This document shows, one piece after another, positions 24,972 through 33,853 of a DNA stretch of 64,000 nt. The stretch is from Pseudactinotalea terrae. Lineage in GTDB: Bacteria > Actinomycetota > Actinomycetes > Actinomycetales > Beutenbergiaceae. The position numbers and the translations under genes were made by a program. The number at the start of each line of letters is the position of its first letter. Position 1 is the stretch's first letter. The notes under the pieces are model-generated. The model ran no database searches and was not told where the DNA came from. It saw only the letters and a program-made list of their open reading frames with translations. Where the stretch lies: NCBI RefSeq assembly GCF_009733845.1, contig NZ_WNXZ01000005.1, forward strand, positions 62,001-126,000. Reading direction: 5' to 3'.

Positions 24972-27101
24972 TCAGTACACGTTCCCGTGCTCACGGAAGT
25001 CGCGCCAGACGTTCTCGAAGAAGTCGTCATCGGCGGGGATCGGCCGCACCGGGCGCCAGGTGAACGCAGGTCGGCCGGCCGGGTCGTCGGCGTCGGCGGC
25101 GTACGCAGCCTCCTGGACCTCGCCGTCGAGCGCACCGCCGTCAAGGGCGAACCGGAAGATCTCCGGCAGGTCGAGCGGTTCCTCGGCGTTGTCGCCGTAG
25201 CCGACCTGCGGGAGGTCACCTGAAGGATCGGTGTAGAGCACCGAGCCTCGTGAGCGGCCTCCGTGTGTCACGTAGTCCTTCATCGCGCTCAGGTACACAT
25301 ACGCCGTGACGAGGATGTCCCGCACCAGGAAGGTGCGATTGATCGATCGGCGCGAACCCCCGTCGGCGCTGACGAGATCGCCGTAGCCGGCGAGCCACTC
25401 GTGCACCTGCGCGAGGGCTTCATCGATCGAGCCGGCGCTTCGCACCGGACCGGCCTTCTCGCTCATCAGGGCCTGCACGTCGCTGAGCAGGTCACCGGTG
25501 TTGTCAGGGCTTCCTGAGGCCGCACGCTCGGTCGCCCGCGCGACCAGCTCGACGGCGTCGCTCACCACCGGCGCGGCCGCCTGGGTGAAGGCGGACTCAT
25601 CGATCGGGTCGTCGGTGCGAGCCGCGGAGACATACCGGGCGGCGCGAGTAGCACCCACCTGACCGGAGTTGAGAGCAGCGCCACCGGGCCGATACACGCC
25701 GTGCGCTCCCCCGGCCTCACCGACCGGGAAGAAGCCCGGCACGTTCGACTGCCACCAGGCGTCCACGAGCAGGCCGCCGTTGTTGTGCTGCGCGCACACG
25801 TCGACCTCGAGCATCTCCTTCTCGAGGTCCACGTACGGGTTCTTGCCGAGGTAGAACTGGTAGGCAGGCTCGTTCATCCGGCGCAGCCGCTCGATCGGGG
25901 TGCCGAACAGCACTCCCGCGCGGTCGAGGTACTCGTAGGCCTCGGGCGCCAGGGCTGAAGGATCGAACTCCGGCTGCACCGGGTTGGAGCGGAAGTCGAG
26001 GAACACCCGTCGCCCGCGCAGCACGGTCTCCTGGTAGACCAGCAGGTCGATCAGGCTCGAGCCGTCACGTGCCTTGCGGATGTCGAAGGGCCACTGATAG
26101 CCCTTCAGGAACACGAGCGACATCATGCGGCCGTAGTCGCCGATCGTCTCGGTGAGGAACTCGCGCTCGTCGTTGCCGTCGGCATCGGTGGACACGAAGC
26201 GTGGGATCACCTGCATGTAGGTGCCCGAGACGTTCCATCGCGGCTTGATGGACGCGAGCCCGAACTGCCACTCGGTGAGGTTCTTGCCGTGCACGCCGGC
26301 GCGGTAGGCGGCACCGCTCGCACCCCACTGCCCGTTGGGGAACACCCGGGTGGCGTAGATGCCTGCCGGGCCACCGGTCGCGTACACGATGTTGGTGCAA
26401 CGGAACAGCAGGTAGGGGCTCTGGTCGGGGCCCGGCCTCACGTCGGTGCGGAACACGAGAAGACCGGCGATCTCGCCGTCGGCTCCTCGGATCAGGTCGA
26501 CCACGCGGCACTCGTCGTACACCGGGGTGCCGTTGCGGGCCACCTTCTTCTCGAGCTGGGCCACCATCGAGCGCGAGGTGTACGGCCCCACCGAGGTGGC
26601 CCGGCGGCGCGGGTCGTGGTCGGTCTTGTAGCCGATGAACTCGCCGTACCGGTTCTGCGGGAACGGGACCCCGAGATCGCACAGCCGCAGGAAGCCACGA
26701 GCCGAGAGCGCGGCCTCGGCGAGCGCGTTGTCGCCGTCCATCGCGCCGCCGGAGAACAGCGTGTGCGCCATCTCGTGGACGGAGTCGTCGTCACCGCCCG
26801 AGAGCGTCAGCTTGTAGTAGGTCTGCTTGTCGCTGCCCGCGTTGCGCGAGGAACCCGCATTGATCTTGTCGGCGACCATCACGACGTCGGTCTGGCCGAA
26901 CTCCCAGAGCCGGTCCGCGGCGCAGTAGCCCGCGGACCCGGTCCCGACCACCACGGTGTTCGCCACCACGACCGGGATCTCGTGCTCCCCGAAGCGGATC
27001 GTCGGCGCCGCGTCCGGGTCGCCGAAGACGACCTGGTCGGCCTTCTCCAGGTGCGCCGGCTCCAGGCCGGGGTTGGCGTCGCCGTCAAGTGGCGTGGTCA
27101 C
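24972..27101 (-). CDS. FAD-binding dehydrogenase of the fumarate reductase/SDH flavoprotein superfamily
   Basis: 709 residues. The Rossmann FAD motif NTVVVGTGSAGYCAADRLWE is followed by AGSSRNAGSDKQTYY and, further on, IVYATGGPAGIYATR; the C-terminal FAD closure VGEAGGAHGVYRPGGAALNSGQ is complete. The GTG at 27101 is used because AGGAGGAGAG lies 8 nt upstream; the longer frame to 27155 runs into the palindrome there. There is no twin-arginine or lipid signal, so it is likely cytoplasmic. It follows an SDR gene on the same strand, which suggests sequential oxidation of a sugar or sugar acid, but the substrate is unknown. Confidence 0.83.
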   Translation of the reverse strand: MTTPLDGDANPGLEPAHLEKADQVVFGDPDAAPTIRFGEHEIPVVVANTVVVGTGSAGYCAADRLWEFGQTDVVMVADKINAGSSRNAGSDKQTYYKLTLSGGDDDSVHEMAHTLFSGGAMDGDNALAEAALSARGFLRLCDLGVPFPQNRYGEFIGYKTDHDPRRRATSVGPYTSRSMVAQLEKKVARNGTPVYDECRVVDLIRGADGEIAGLLVFRTDVRPGPDQSPYLLFRCTNIVYATGGPAGIYATRVFPNGQWGASGAAYRAGVHGKNLTEWQFGLASIKPRWNVSGTYMQVIPRFVSTDADGNDEREFLTETIGDYGRMMSLVFLKGYQWPFDIRKARDGSSLIDLLVYQETVLRGRRVFLDFRSNPVQPEFDPSALAPEAYEYLDRAGVLFGTPIERLRRMNEPAYQFYLGKNPYVDLEKEMLEVDVCAQHNNGGLLVDAWWQSNVPGFFPVGEAGGAHGVYRPGGAALNSGQVGATRAARYVSAARTDDPIDESAFTQAAAPVVSDAVELVARATERAASGSPDNTGDLLSDVQALMSEKAGPVRSAGSIDEALAQVHEWLAGYGDLVSADGGSRRSINRTFLVRDILVTAYVYLSAMKDYVTHGGRSRGSVLYTDPSGDLPQVGYGDNAEEPLDLPEIFRFALDGGALDGEVQEAAYAADADDPAGRPAFTWRPVRPIPADDDFFENVWRDFREHGNVY

Positions 27102-27131
27102 TGGGAACTCTCCTCCTGCTGACGCTGAGAT

Positions 27132-27187
27132 CGCACATCCACGGTGAGATCGCACTCCGCGTGGTGCGATCTCACCGTGGATGTGCG
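27132..27187. repeat. Perfect 24-bp inverted repeat between SDR and flavoprotein genes
   Basis: The arms 27132-27155 (CGCACATCCACGGTGAG...) and 27164-27187 are exact reverse complements around an 8-nt loop. It lies downstream of the SDR stop and upstream of the flavoprotein start, so it would terminate or attenuate leftward transcription. Similar palindromic intergenic units occur at 46784 and 61896. Confidence 0.7.
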
Positions 27188-27217
27188 GTCTCGAGGCTCG
27201 GGGGTGGGGCGCATGGG

Positions 27218-28009
27218 CTAGAGCGTGGGGATCTGCATGCCGCCGCCGACCGTGATGACATCACCGGTCGAGTACGGCATCCGCTTCGCGGCGAGCTGGA
27301 CGACGGCGCCCGCCACGTCCGCAGGGGTCCCCCACCTGGGCATGGGTGCGAGCCCGCCCGCGAACAGCTCGTCGTACTTGGCCTGCACCCCGGCGGTCAT
27401 GTCGGTGGCGATCACCCCGGGGCGCACCTCGTACACGAGGATCCCCTCGGGGGCCAGGCGCACGGCCCACAGCTGGGTGGCCATCCCCACGCCGGCCTTC
27501 GAGATGCAGTACTCGCCGCGGTTGGTGCTGACGGCGGTGGCCGAGATCGAGGACACGTTGACGATGGTGCCCAGCGGTTCCGGCGGTAGCCCGGCTGCGC
27601 CATCCACATCTCCTCGCTGGGCGATCATGGCGTTCGCGACACGCTGGGTGAGGAAGTACGGCCCGCGCAGGTTGATGCCGAGCACGCGGTCGAAGCTCTC
27701 GGCCTCGGCCTCGAGGATGTCGGCGCGCACGCTGGGAGCGACACCGGCGTTGTTGACCAGCAGGTCGATCCGGCCCCACCTCTCGAGGGCGGCGTCGACG
27801 TAGCGGCCGTGGTCCTCGAGCTCGGCGACCGAGCCGCGCACGTAGATGACGTCACCCTTCTCGCGCAGGCTCGCCATCAGCTCGGCCGGCTCCTCACGGG
27901 TGGCGAGGATGGCAACGGCGTACCCCTCGGCCAGCAGAGCCTCGGTGATGCCGAGGCCGATACCGCGGTTCCCTCCGGTGACGAGGGCGACGGGTCGTTC
28001 GCTGGGCAC
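27218..28009 (-). CDS. Short-chain dehydrogenase/reductase (FabG-like)
   Basis: 263-residue SDR with cofactor motif VALVTGGNRGIGLG at residues 8-21, LLVNNAGVAPS, the catalytic Ser in IVNVSSISA and the Tyr/Lys pair in GEYCISKAG. The C-terminus STGDVITVGGGMQIPTL is typical of sugar/polyol or 3-oxoacyl reductases. It precedes the large flavoprotein on the same strand, separated by a strong palindrome, and has a perfect LacI-type operator ~60 bp upstream. Fatty-acid synthesis is unlikely given the context; oxidation of a sugar derivative is the better guess. Confidence 0.83.
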   Translation of the reverse strand: MPSERPVALVTGGNRGIGLGITEALLAEGYAVAILATREEPAELMASLREKGDVIYVRGSVAELEDHGRYVDAALERWGRIDLLVNNAGVAPSVRADILEAEAESFDRVLGINLRGPYFLTQRVANAMIAQRGDVDGAAGLPPEPLGTIVNVSSISATAVSTNRGEYCISKAGVGMATQLWAVRLAPEGILVYEVRPGVIATDMTAGVQAKYDELFAGGLAPMPRWGTPADVAGAVVQLAAKRMPYSTGDVITVGGGMQIPTL

Positions 28010-28068
28010 GGGCGCTCCTTGGGGTGGCAGGACGGATCGCTTCCAGTGTGCCCGACGGCGACCGATCC

Positions 28069-28082
28069 GGCAAGCGCTTTCC
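28069..28082 (-). promoter_or_regulatory. LacI-type operator upstream of the SDR gene
   Basis: GGCAAGCGCTTTCC fits GGNAANCGNTTNCC at all defined positions and is self-complementary at six of seven pairs. It lies 60 bp before the SDR start and shares the consensus with the sites at 4633 and 20080, suggesting a common or related LacI regulator. Confidence 0.55.
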
Positions 28083-28213
28083 GTAGGCTGTTGCAGAGGG
28101 CGGGCAGTGGCTCATGGCTGCCATCGACCGGCGACGTCACCCACCGACCGCCCACGATCTCGACCGGCCCCACCTGCGCACCGAGGCCGGCGTCGGGCTG
28201 CGCCGGCCGCGAG

Positions 28214-28951
28214 TCAGCGCGAGAAGAGCGTGGTCTCGAAGGAGTACCGAGACGACCGGTAGATGTGGTGACCGACCTCGACGACGCGACCGGCGTCGTC
28301 GTACGCGACCCGGTCGGCGGTGAGCAGCGCGGCCCGAGGCGACTCCTCGAGCATGCGGGACTCGGCGGCGCTGGCGGTGCGGGCACCGATCCGCTGCTTC
28401 GCCACCGCGGGCTGGCAGCCGCGTGCGCGCAGGCACTCGTACAGGCCCGTGCGCTCGAGGTCGTCGGCGGTCGGCGCCAGCTCCTCCGGCAGGTGGTTGC
28501 AAAGCACGGCGATCGGGTCGTCGCCGGCGAGCCGGAGCCGCTTGATCGTCACGATCGGCGAGCCGACGGCGATCTCGAGCTCCTCGGCCTCCTCGGCGCT
28601 CGCCCGGTGCTGCTGCCACTCGAGCGTGCGGGTGGTGGGTGTCTGGCCGCTGCCCTCGAGGTCGTCGTAGAGGCTGGTCAGGCCGACCGGCCGGTGGATC
28701 TGCGTGGGCGCCACCTGCGTGCCGACCCCACGGCGGCGGACCAGCAGCCCGCGGTCGACGAGCGACTTCAGGGCCTGGCGCGCGGTCGGTCGCGAGATGC
28801 CCAGTCGCTGCGCGAGAGCGATCTCGTTCTCGAGCGGAGCTCCGGGCGTGAGCAGGCCACCATGGATGGCTGCCTCGATCGCCGAGGCCAGCTGGTGGTA
28901 CAGCGGCACCGGGCTGTTGCGGTCCAGGTCGAAACGCATCGGCGCGTCCAC
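28214..28951 (-). CDS. GntR-family (HutC/UTRA) transcriptional regulator
   Basis: 245 residues: an N-terminal winged helix (SPVPLYHQLASAIEAAI, then LAQRLGISRPTARQALKSLV with RRRGVGTQV) and a C-terminal UTRA ligand domain (TTRTLEWQQHR to RSSRYSFETTLFSR). The GTG at 28951 is chosen because GGAGGGGG sits 6 nt upstream; ATGs at 28981, 28966 and 28939 have poorer sites. Divergent from the myo-inositol operon; the shared intergenic region carries a TGTC-NN-GACA palindrome. Likely represses iol genes in the absence of inositol or a catabolite, and a second copy of the site precedes the ABC importer at 45.9 kb. Confidence 0.88.
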   Translation of the reverse strand: MDAPMRFDLDRNSPVPLYHQLASAIEAAIHGGLLTPGAPLENEIALAQRLGISRPTARQALKSLVDRGLLVRRRGVGTQVAPTQIHRPVGLTSLYDDLEGSGQTPTTRTLEWQQHRASAEEAEELEIAVGSPIVTIKRLRLAGDDPIAVLCNHLPEELAPTADDLERTGLYECLRARGCQPAVAKQRIGARTASAAESRMLEESPRAALLTADRVAYDDAGRVVEVGHHIYRSSRYSFETTLFSR

Positions 28952-29001
28952 GGCTTCCCCCTCCATCGCTCTGATCCGCACAGGCTACCGCGAGCTTCGG
29001 C

Positions 29002-29027
29002 CGTATGAAAGAATGTCCTGACATACG
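29002..29027. promoter_or_regulatory. GntR-type operator between gntR and iolC
   Basis: ATGTCCTGACAT (29013-29024) is a 5-2-5 palindrome inside a wider repeat CGTATG...CATACG (29002-29007/29022-29027). The same core and flank occur at 45976-45990. Its position between the divergent GntR and iolC genes fits control of both. Confidence 0.65.
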
Positions 29028-29101
29028 CTTGCGCGGAAGTGCACGACACGGCAGGCTCAGCAGCACTGGCACCGCAGGCCCACAGGGAAGAAGGAAACCG
29101 T

Positions 29102-30067
29102 ATGAGTCACCCCGCCGCCGGCCTCGATGTGCTGACGATGGGACGCAGCGGCGTCGATCTGTACCCGCTGCAGATCGATGTCGGACTCGAGGACGTGACC
29201 TCGTTCGGCAAGTTCCTGGGTGGCAGCCCGACCAACGTCGCCGTCGCCGCAGCTCGGCACGGTCGCTCCGCAGCGGTGGTGACCGGCGTGGGCGACGACC
29301 CGTTCGGCATCTACGTGCGACGCCAGATGCGCGAGCTCGGCGTCGACGACAGCCTCGTGGTGGTCGACCCGATCCTGCACACCCCGATCACCTTCTGCGA
29401 GATCCACCCGCCGGACGACTTCCCGCTGTGGTTCTACCGCGAGCCCAGCGCGCCCGACCTGCAGATCACAGCCGAGCACGTGCGCGCCCACGCCGAGGCC
29501 GTCACCGCGGCGAGCCTGTTCTGGATGACGGTGACCGGGCTGTCGGTCGAGCCCAGCCGCGCGGCGCACCACGCGGCGCTCGAGATCCGCGGCAAGCGCA
29601 CCCACACGGTCCTCGACCTCGACTACCGGCCCACCCTGTGGGCGGACGAGAGGACGGCGCGTGCCGCCGTCGGCGAGATCCTCGGAGATGTGACCGTCGC
29701 CGTCGGGAACCGCGAGGAGTGCGCGATGGCGATCGGTGAGACCGAGCCGGAGCGGGCGGCGGCGGCGCTGCTCGAGGCGGGCGTCGAGCTCGCGATCGTC
29801 AAGATGGGTCCGCGCGGCGTGCTCGCCGCGACAGCCGACGAGCAGGTGGTGGTCGAGGCCAGCAGGGTCGAGGTCCTCAACGGGCTCGGCGCCGGCGACG
29901 GCTTCGGCGGCGCGCTCTGCCACGGCCTCCTGAGCGGCTGGGACCTGCACCGGATGATCTCGTTCGCCAGCGCCGCGGGTGCGATCGTCGCCTCGCGGCT
30001 CGAATGCTCCACCGCGATGCCGACGACGACCGAGGTCGAGCAGCTGATGACCGGCGCCGACGTATGA
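29102..30067 (+). CDS. iolC: 5-dehydro-2-deoxygluconokinase
   Basis: 321-residue PfkB-family kinase phosphorylating 5-dehydro-2-deoxy-D-gluconate, the fifth step of inositol breakdown. It has the family signature 1 region FLGGSPTNVAVAAARHG at residues ~39-55 and signature 2 LNGLGAGDGFGGAL with the catalytic Asp near the C-terminus. ATG 29102 has AAGGAA upstream; the longer frame crosses the leader. First gene of the rightward iol operon and coupled to the aldolase gene by ATGA overlap. Confidence 0.93.
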   Translation: MSHPAAGLDVLTMGRSGVDLYPLQIDVGLEDVTSFGKFLGGSPTNVAVAAARHGRSAAVVTGVGDDPFGIYVRRQMRELGVDDSLVVVDPILHTPITFCEIHPPDDFPLWFYREPSAPDLQITAEHVRAHAEAVTAASLFWMTVTGLSVEPSRAAHHAALEIRGKRTHTVLDLDYRPTLWADERTARAAVGEILGDVTVAVGNREECAMAIGETEPERAAAALLEAGVELAIVKMGPRGVLAATADEQVVVEASRVEVLNGLGAGDGFGGALCHGLLSGWDLHRMISFASAAGAIVASRLECSTAMPTTTEVEQLMTGADV

Positions 30068-30942
30068 GCATCGCGTCTGCGCAGGGCACCGCCTCGATCA
30101 CCGAGATCCGGCGGGACAACCCTGGCCTCATCGCCGAACGGCTGCGCGAGCGCCCGCGGTTCCCCGGGTTCGCGGGCATCGACAAGCTGCTGGTCATCGC
30201 CGCCGACCACCCGGCTCGCGGCTCCCTCTCCGTGGGCGGCGACGCGCGCGCGATGGCCGACCGGCACGACCTGCTGCGCCGCATCCAGATCGCGGTCTCG
30301 CGGCCCGGAGTCCATGGCTTCCTCGGCACCGCCGACCTGATCGAGGAGCTCGCGCTGCTCGGAGCGCTCGACCACAAGCTCGTGCTCGGTTCGATGAACC
30401 GCGGCGGCATCGCCGGGACCACGTTCGAGCTCGACGACCGCTTCAGCGGCTACGACGCGCGCGGTGTCGCAGACGCGGGGCTCGACGGCGGCAAGATGCT
30501 GCTGCGCATCGACCCCGACGACGCGGCCAGCGTCGCGACCATGGAGGCCTGCGCGCGCGCCGTCGACGAGCTGGCCGAGCGTGGTCTCATCGCTCTGGTG
30601 GAGCCGTTCTGGAGCACCCGCGTCGAGGGCAAGGTCCGCAACGACCTGACTCCTGATGCGGTGATCCGCTCGATCACGATCGCGTCGGGCCTGGGCCGCA
30701 CCTCCGCGTACACGTGGTTGAAGCTGCCGGCCGTCGAGGAGATGGACCGGGTTCTCGCCGCCACCACGATGCCCACGCTGCTGCTCGGCGGCGAGGTCGG
30801 TCCCGGCGACCCGAGCGACCAGCCGTGGCGAGCCGCTGCCGCGGCACCGGGCGTCGCCGGTCTCGCGGTCGGCCGCTCGCTGCTGTACCCGCCCGACGGC
30901 GATGTCGCCGCGGCGGTGGACGAGGCTGTGGGGTTGTTGTGA
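30064..30942 (+). CDS. Aldolase-like (beta/alpha)8 protein of the inositol operon (Cgl0158/IolJ-like)
   Basis: 292 residues of a class I aldolase-like TIM barrel seen in actinobacterial iol operons. LLVIAADHPARGSL opens the barrel, with FLGTADLIEELALLG, GLDGGKMLLRID (likely Schiff-base lysine region), LIALVEPFWS and TLLLGGEVGPGD following. In position it should cleave 2-deoxy-5-keto-gluconate 6-phosphate into dihydroxyacetone phosphate and malonate semialdehyde, the IolJ step, for which no other candidate exists here. The ATG overlaps the iolC stop. The assignment rests on context plus barrel type. Confidence 0.75.
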   Translation: MSIASAQGTASITEIRRDNPGLIAERLRERPRFPGFAGIDKLLVIAADHPARGSLSVGGDARAMADRHDLLRRIQIAVSRPGVHGFLGTADLIEELALLGALDHKLVLGSMNRGGIAGTTFELDDRFSGYDARGVADAGLDGGKMLLRIDPDDAASVATMEACARAVDELAERGLIALVEPFWSTRVEGKVRNDLTPDAVIRSITIASGLGRTSAYTWLKLPAVEEMDRVLAATTMPTLLLGGEVGPGDPSDQPWRAAAAAPGVAGLAVGRSLLYPPDGDVAAAVDEAVGLL

Positions 30943-30956
30943 GCGCACCAGCGAGT

Positions 30957-30986
30957 GAGGACCGGAGCGGAGCGAGGACCGGAGCG
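30957..30986 (+). repeat. 13-bp direct repeat upstream of iolB
   Basis: GAGGACCGGAGCG occurs at 30957-30969 and 30974-30986, in the 98-nt spacer between the aldolase stop and the preferred iolB start. The spacer stays open in the iolB frame from a GTG at 30939. Confidence 0.6.
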
Positions 30987-31040
30987 AGCGTCGGTGCGCG
31001 ACCAGAGAGCGTTGTGAGTGACGGTGCGCGAGAGGGAGCT

Positions 31041-31940
31041 GTGAGCAACCAGTACGTGATGCGGGCACACTCGAGTGGCGACCAGGGCGTCGTCGCCTCG
31101 GTCACGCCGGAATCGGCCGGCTGGCGCTACTCGGGCGTGGAGGTTCGCGATCTCGACGCCGGGGCCGCCCACACCTGGGAGCTCGCGACCGACGAGGCCG
31201 GGCTGCTGCCGCTGCGCGGAGACCTGCGGGCCGTGGTGACGGCCGCCGACGGCGAGCGCACCGAGATCGACCTTGCGGGGCGTGCGCGCGTGTGGGACGG
31301 GCCGGTGGACTTCGCCTACCTGCCGCTGGGCAGCCATGTCGAGGTCACCGCCGGCGCAGCCGGCGCGCGGCTGGCCCTCACCCGGGCGCGCGCCGAGCAG
31401 CGCCTCGCGGTGCAGGTGCTGCGGGCGGCGGAGGTGCCCACCCTGCTGCGCGGTGCCGGCTCCTGCAGCCGGCAGGTGCACAACTACACGATCGGGAGCA
31501 GCATCGAGGTGGAGCGGATGCTGGTGTGCGAGGTCTACACGCCCGGCGGCAACACCTCCGGCTACCCGCCGCACAAGCACGACACCCACAGCGACGACGA
31601 ACGCGAGCTCGAGGAGCTCTACTACTTCGAGGTGGCCGACACCCCGGGTGGGCCGGGCATGGCCTACCACCGCAACTACGGCACCCCCGAGCGCCCGATC
31701 GACGTGCTCGCGGAGGTCCGTAGCGGTGACGTCGCGCTCGTGCCGCACGGCTACCACGGGCCGTCGATGACCCTGCCGGGCGTCGACCTGTACTACCTGA
31801 ACGTGATGGCCGGGCCCGCAGGAGACGGCGAGTGGCTGATGGTCGACGACCCGGCGTGGGCATGGTTGCGCGCGTCGTGGGAGGGCCAGCCGGTCGACCC
31901 TCGACTCCCCTTCACCGATAGCTTGGAGACAGGACAGTGA
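31041..31940 (+). CDS. iolB: 5-deoxy-glucuronate isomerase
   Basis: 299-residue bicupin converting 5-deoxy-glucuronate to 5-dehydro-2-deoxy-gluconate. The metal-binding motif is YPPHKHDTHSDDERELEELYYF around residues 172-193, with VPHGYHGPS as the second cupin motif. Three in-frame GTG codons (30939, 31014, 31041) all read GTGAG. The last is chosen because the length then matches IolB proteins and a GAGAGGGAG lies just before it; the first overlaps the aldolase stop and would add 34 Arg/Gly-rich residues. Confidence 0.9.
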   Translation: MSNQYVMRAHSSGDQGVVASVTPESAGWRYSGVEVRDLDAGAAHTWELATDEAGLLPLRGDLRAVVTAADGERTEIDLAGRARVWDGPVDFAYLPLGSHVEVTAGAAGARLALTRARAEQRLAVQVLRAAEVPTLLRGAGSCSRQVHNYTIGSSIEVERMLVCEVYTPGGNTSGYPPHKHDTHSDDERELEELYYFEVADTPGGPGMAYHRNYGTPERPIDVLAEVRSGDVALVPHGYHGPSMTLPGVDLYYLNVMAGPAGDGEWLMVDDPAWAWLRASWEGQPVDPRLPFTDSLETGQ

Positions 31941-33853
31941 GCGTGCAGCAGACGGTGAGGCTGACGGTCGGGCAGGCGCTCGTCCGGTACCTCGCGCACC
32001 AGTGGACCGAGCGGGACGGCGTGCGGACGCGCATGTTCGCCGGATGTTTCGGGATCTTCGGGCACGGCAACGTCGCAGGCTTCGGCCAGGGTCTGCTGCA
32101 GTCCTTCACCGAGGCACGTGAAGCGGGCGTGCCCGCAGGCGAGCGCGGTCCGGACGAGCTCGGTTACTACCTCGCGCGCAACGAGCAGAGCATGGTGCAC
32201 TCTGCTGTCGGGTTCGCCCGCGCCTCGATGCGCACGCAGATGATGGCGTGCACCGCCTCGATCGGGCCCGGCTCCACCAACATGCTCACCGGTGCGGCGC
32301 TCGCGACGATCGACCACATCCCGGTGCTGCTGCTGCCCTCGGACGTGTTCGCGAACCGCGTGCCCGATCCGGTGCTGCAACAGCTCGAGCTCCCGACCGG
32401 GCCGGACGTCACGGTCAACGACGCCTTCCGACCCCTCTCGCGGTACTTCGACCGCATCTGGCGACCCGAGCAGCTGATCGCGAGCGCACCGCAGGCGATG
32501 CGCGTGCTCGCCGACCCGGCCGAGACCGGCGCCGTGACGCTGTGCCTGCCGCAGGACGTGCAGGCGCAGGCCCATGACTGGCCGGTGGAGTTCTTCGCCG
32601 ACCGCGTCTGGCACATCGGCCGCCCCGTGCCGCAGCCCGACGCCCTCGACCGCGCTGTCGAGGCGATCCGGTCGGCGCGCCGGCCGTTGCTGGTCGCCGG
32701 CGGTGGTGCCGTGTACTCGGGCGCGAGCGAGGCGCTGACGGCGTTCGCGGACGCTACCGGGATCCCGGTCGCCGACACCCAGGCCGGCAAGGGCGCGATC
32801 TCGTGGGATCACGCAGCCTCGGTCGGAGGTCTGGGCTCCACCGGGGCGAGCAGCGCCAACGCCCTCGCCGCGCAGGCAGATGTCGTCATCGGCGTGGGCA
32901 CCCGCTACACCGACTTCACCACCGCGAGCCACACGGTGTTCGGCCCGGATGCCCGGTTCGTCAACATCAACGTCGCAGGCTTCGACGCCGCCAAGCACGG
33001 TGCCGAGATGGTCGTTGCCGATGCCCGTACCACGCTCGAGGCGCTCGTCGACGCCCTGGCGGGGTACGCCGTCGAACCCTCGTACGCCACCGAGATCGCC
33101 GAGGCTCGCGCACAGGCCCAGCGGGTGGTGGACGACTGCTACGGGGTCGTCCACCACCCGCTGCCTGCGCAGACCGCGGTCATCGGCGTGCTGAACGACG
33201 TCGTCACCAGCAGCGACGTGCTGATCAACGCCGCCGGCTCGGCACCGGGCGACCTGCAGCAGCTGTTCCGTGCGTCGCGAGCGGGCCAGTACCACCTCGA
33301 GTACGGCTACTCCTGCATGGGGTACGAGATCCCGGCAGCGATGGGCGTCAAGCTCGCGCGGCCGGACGCCGAGGTCTACGCGCTCGTCGGCGACGGCGGC
33401 TACCAGATGGCCCCGCAGGAGCTCGCGACGCTCGTGTCCGAAGGCATCAAGGTGATCGTCGTGCTCGTGCAGAACCACGGCTTTGCCTCGATCGGGGCGC
33501 TCTCGGAGTCCCGCGGCTCCGAGCGGTTCGGCACCGCCTACCGCACGCGCAACGCCGAGACGGGACTGCTCGACGGCGGAGCGGACCCGGTCGATCTGGC
33601 CGCCAACGCGGCCAGCTTCGGTGCGGACGTGCTCACCCCCACCGGCCTCGACGAGCTGCGCTCCGCGCTCGCGCAGGCACGCAAGTCCGACCGCACCACC
33701 GTCGTCGTCATCGAGACCGATCTCGAGGGACCGAACCCGCCCGGCACCGCCTGGTGGGACGTCCCGGTCAGCGAGGTCTCGACCCTTCCCTCCACCCAAC
33801 GCGCCCGTGAGACGTACGAGCACGACAGAAAGAACCAGAGGTACTACCTGTGA
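31937..33853 (+). CDS. iolD: 3D-(3,5/4)-trihydroxycyclohexane-1,2-dione hydrolase
   Basis: 638-residue thiamine-diphosphate enzyme opening the inositol-derived ring to 5-deoxy-glucuronate. The N-terminal Pyr domain begins TVRLTVGQALVRYLAHQW, the central domain contains RRPLLVAGGGAVYSGA, and the C-terminal PP domain has the ThDP motif VGDGGYQMAPQEL...VLVQNHGF (GDG to N). The GTG start overlaps the iolB stop; a second GTG two codons later is equally plausible. Position between iolB and the semialdehyde dehydrogenase fits a complete pathway operon. Confidence 0.93.
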   Translation: MSVQQTVRLTVGQALVRYLAHQWTERDGVRTRMFAGCFGIFGHGNVAGFGQGLLQSFTEAREAGVPAGERGPDELGYYLARNEQSMVHSAVGFARASMRTQMMACTASIGPGSTNMLTGAALATIDHIPVLLLPSDVFANRVPDPVLQQLELPTGPDVTVNDAFRPLSRYFDRIWRPEQLIASAPQAMRVLADPAETGAVTLCLPQDVQAQAHDWPVEFFADRVWHIGRPVPQPDALDRAVEAIRSARRPLLVAGGGAVYSGASEALTAFADATGIPVADTQAGKGAISWDHAASVGGLGSTGASSANALAAQADVVIGVGTRYTDFTTASHTVFGPDARFVNINVAGFDAAKHGAEMVVADARTTLEALVDALAGYAVEPSYATEIAEARAQAQRVVDDCYGVVHHPLPAQTAVIGVLNDVVTSSDVLINAAGSAPGDLQQLFRASRAGQYHLEYGYSCMGYEIPAAMGVKLARPDAEVYALVGDGGYQMAPQELATLVSEGIKVIVVLVQNHGFASIGALSESRGSERFGTAYRTRNAETGLLDGGADPVDLAANAASFGADVLTPTGLDELRSALAQARKSDRTTVVVIETDLEGPNPPGTAWWDVPVSEVSTLPSTQRARETYEHDRKNQRYYL

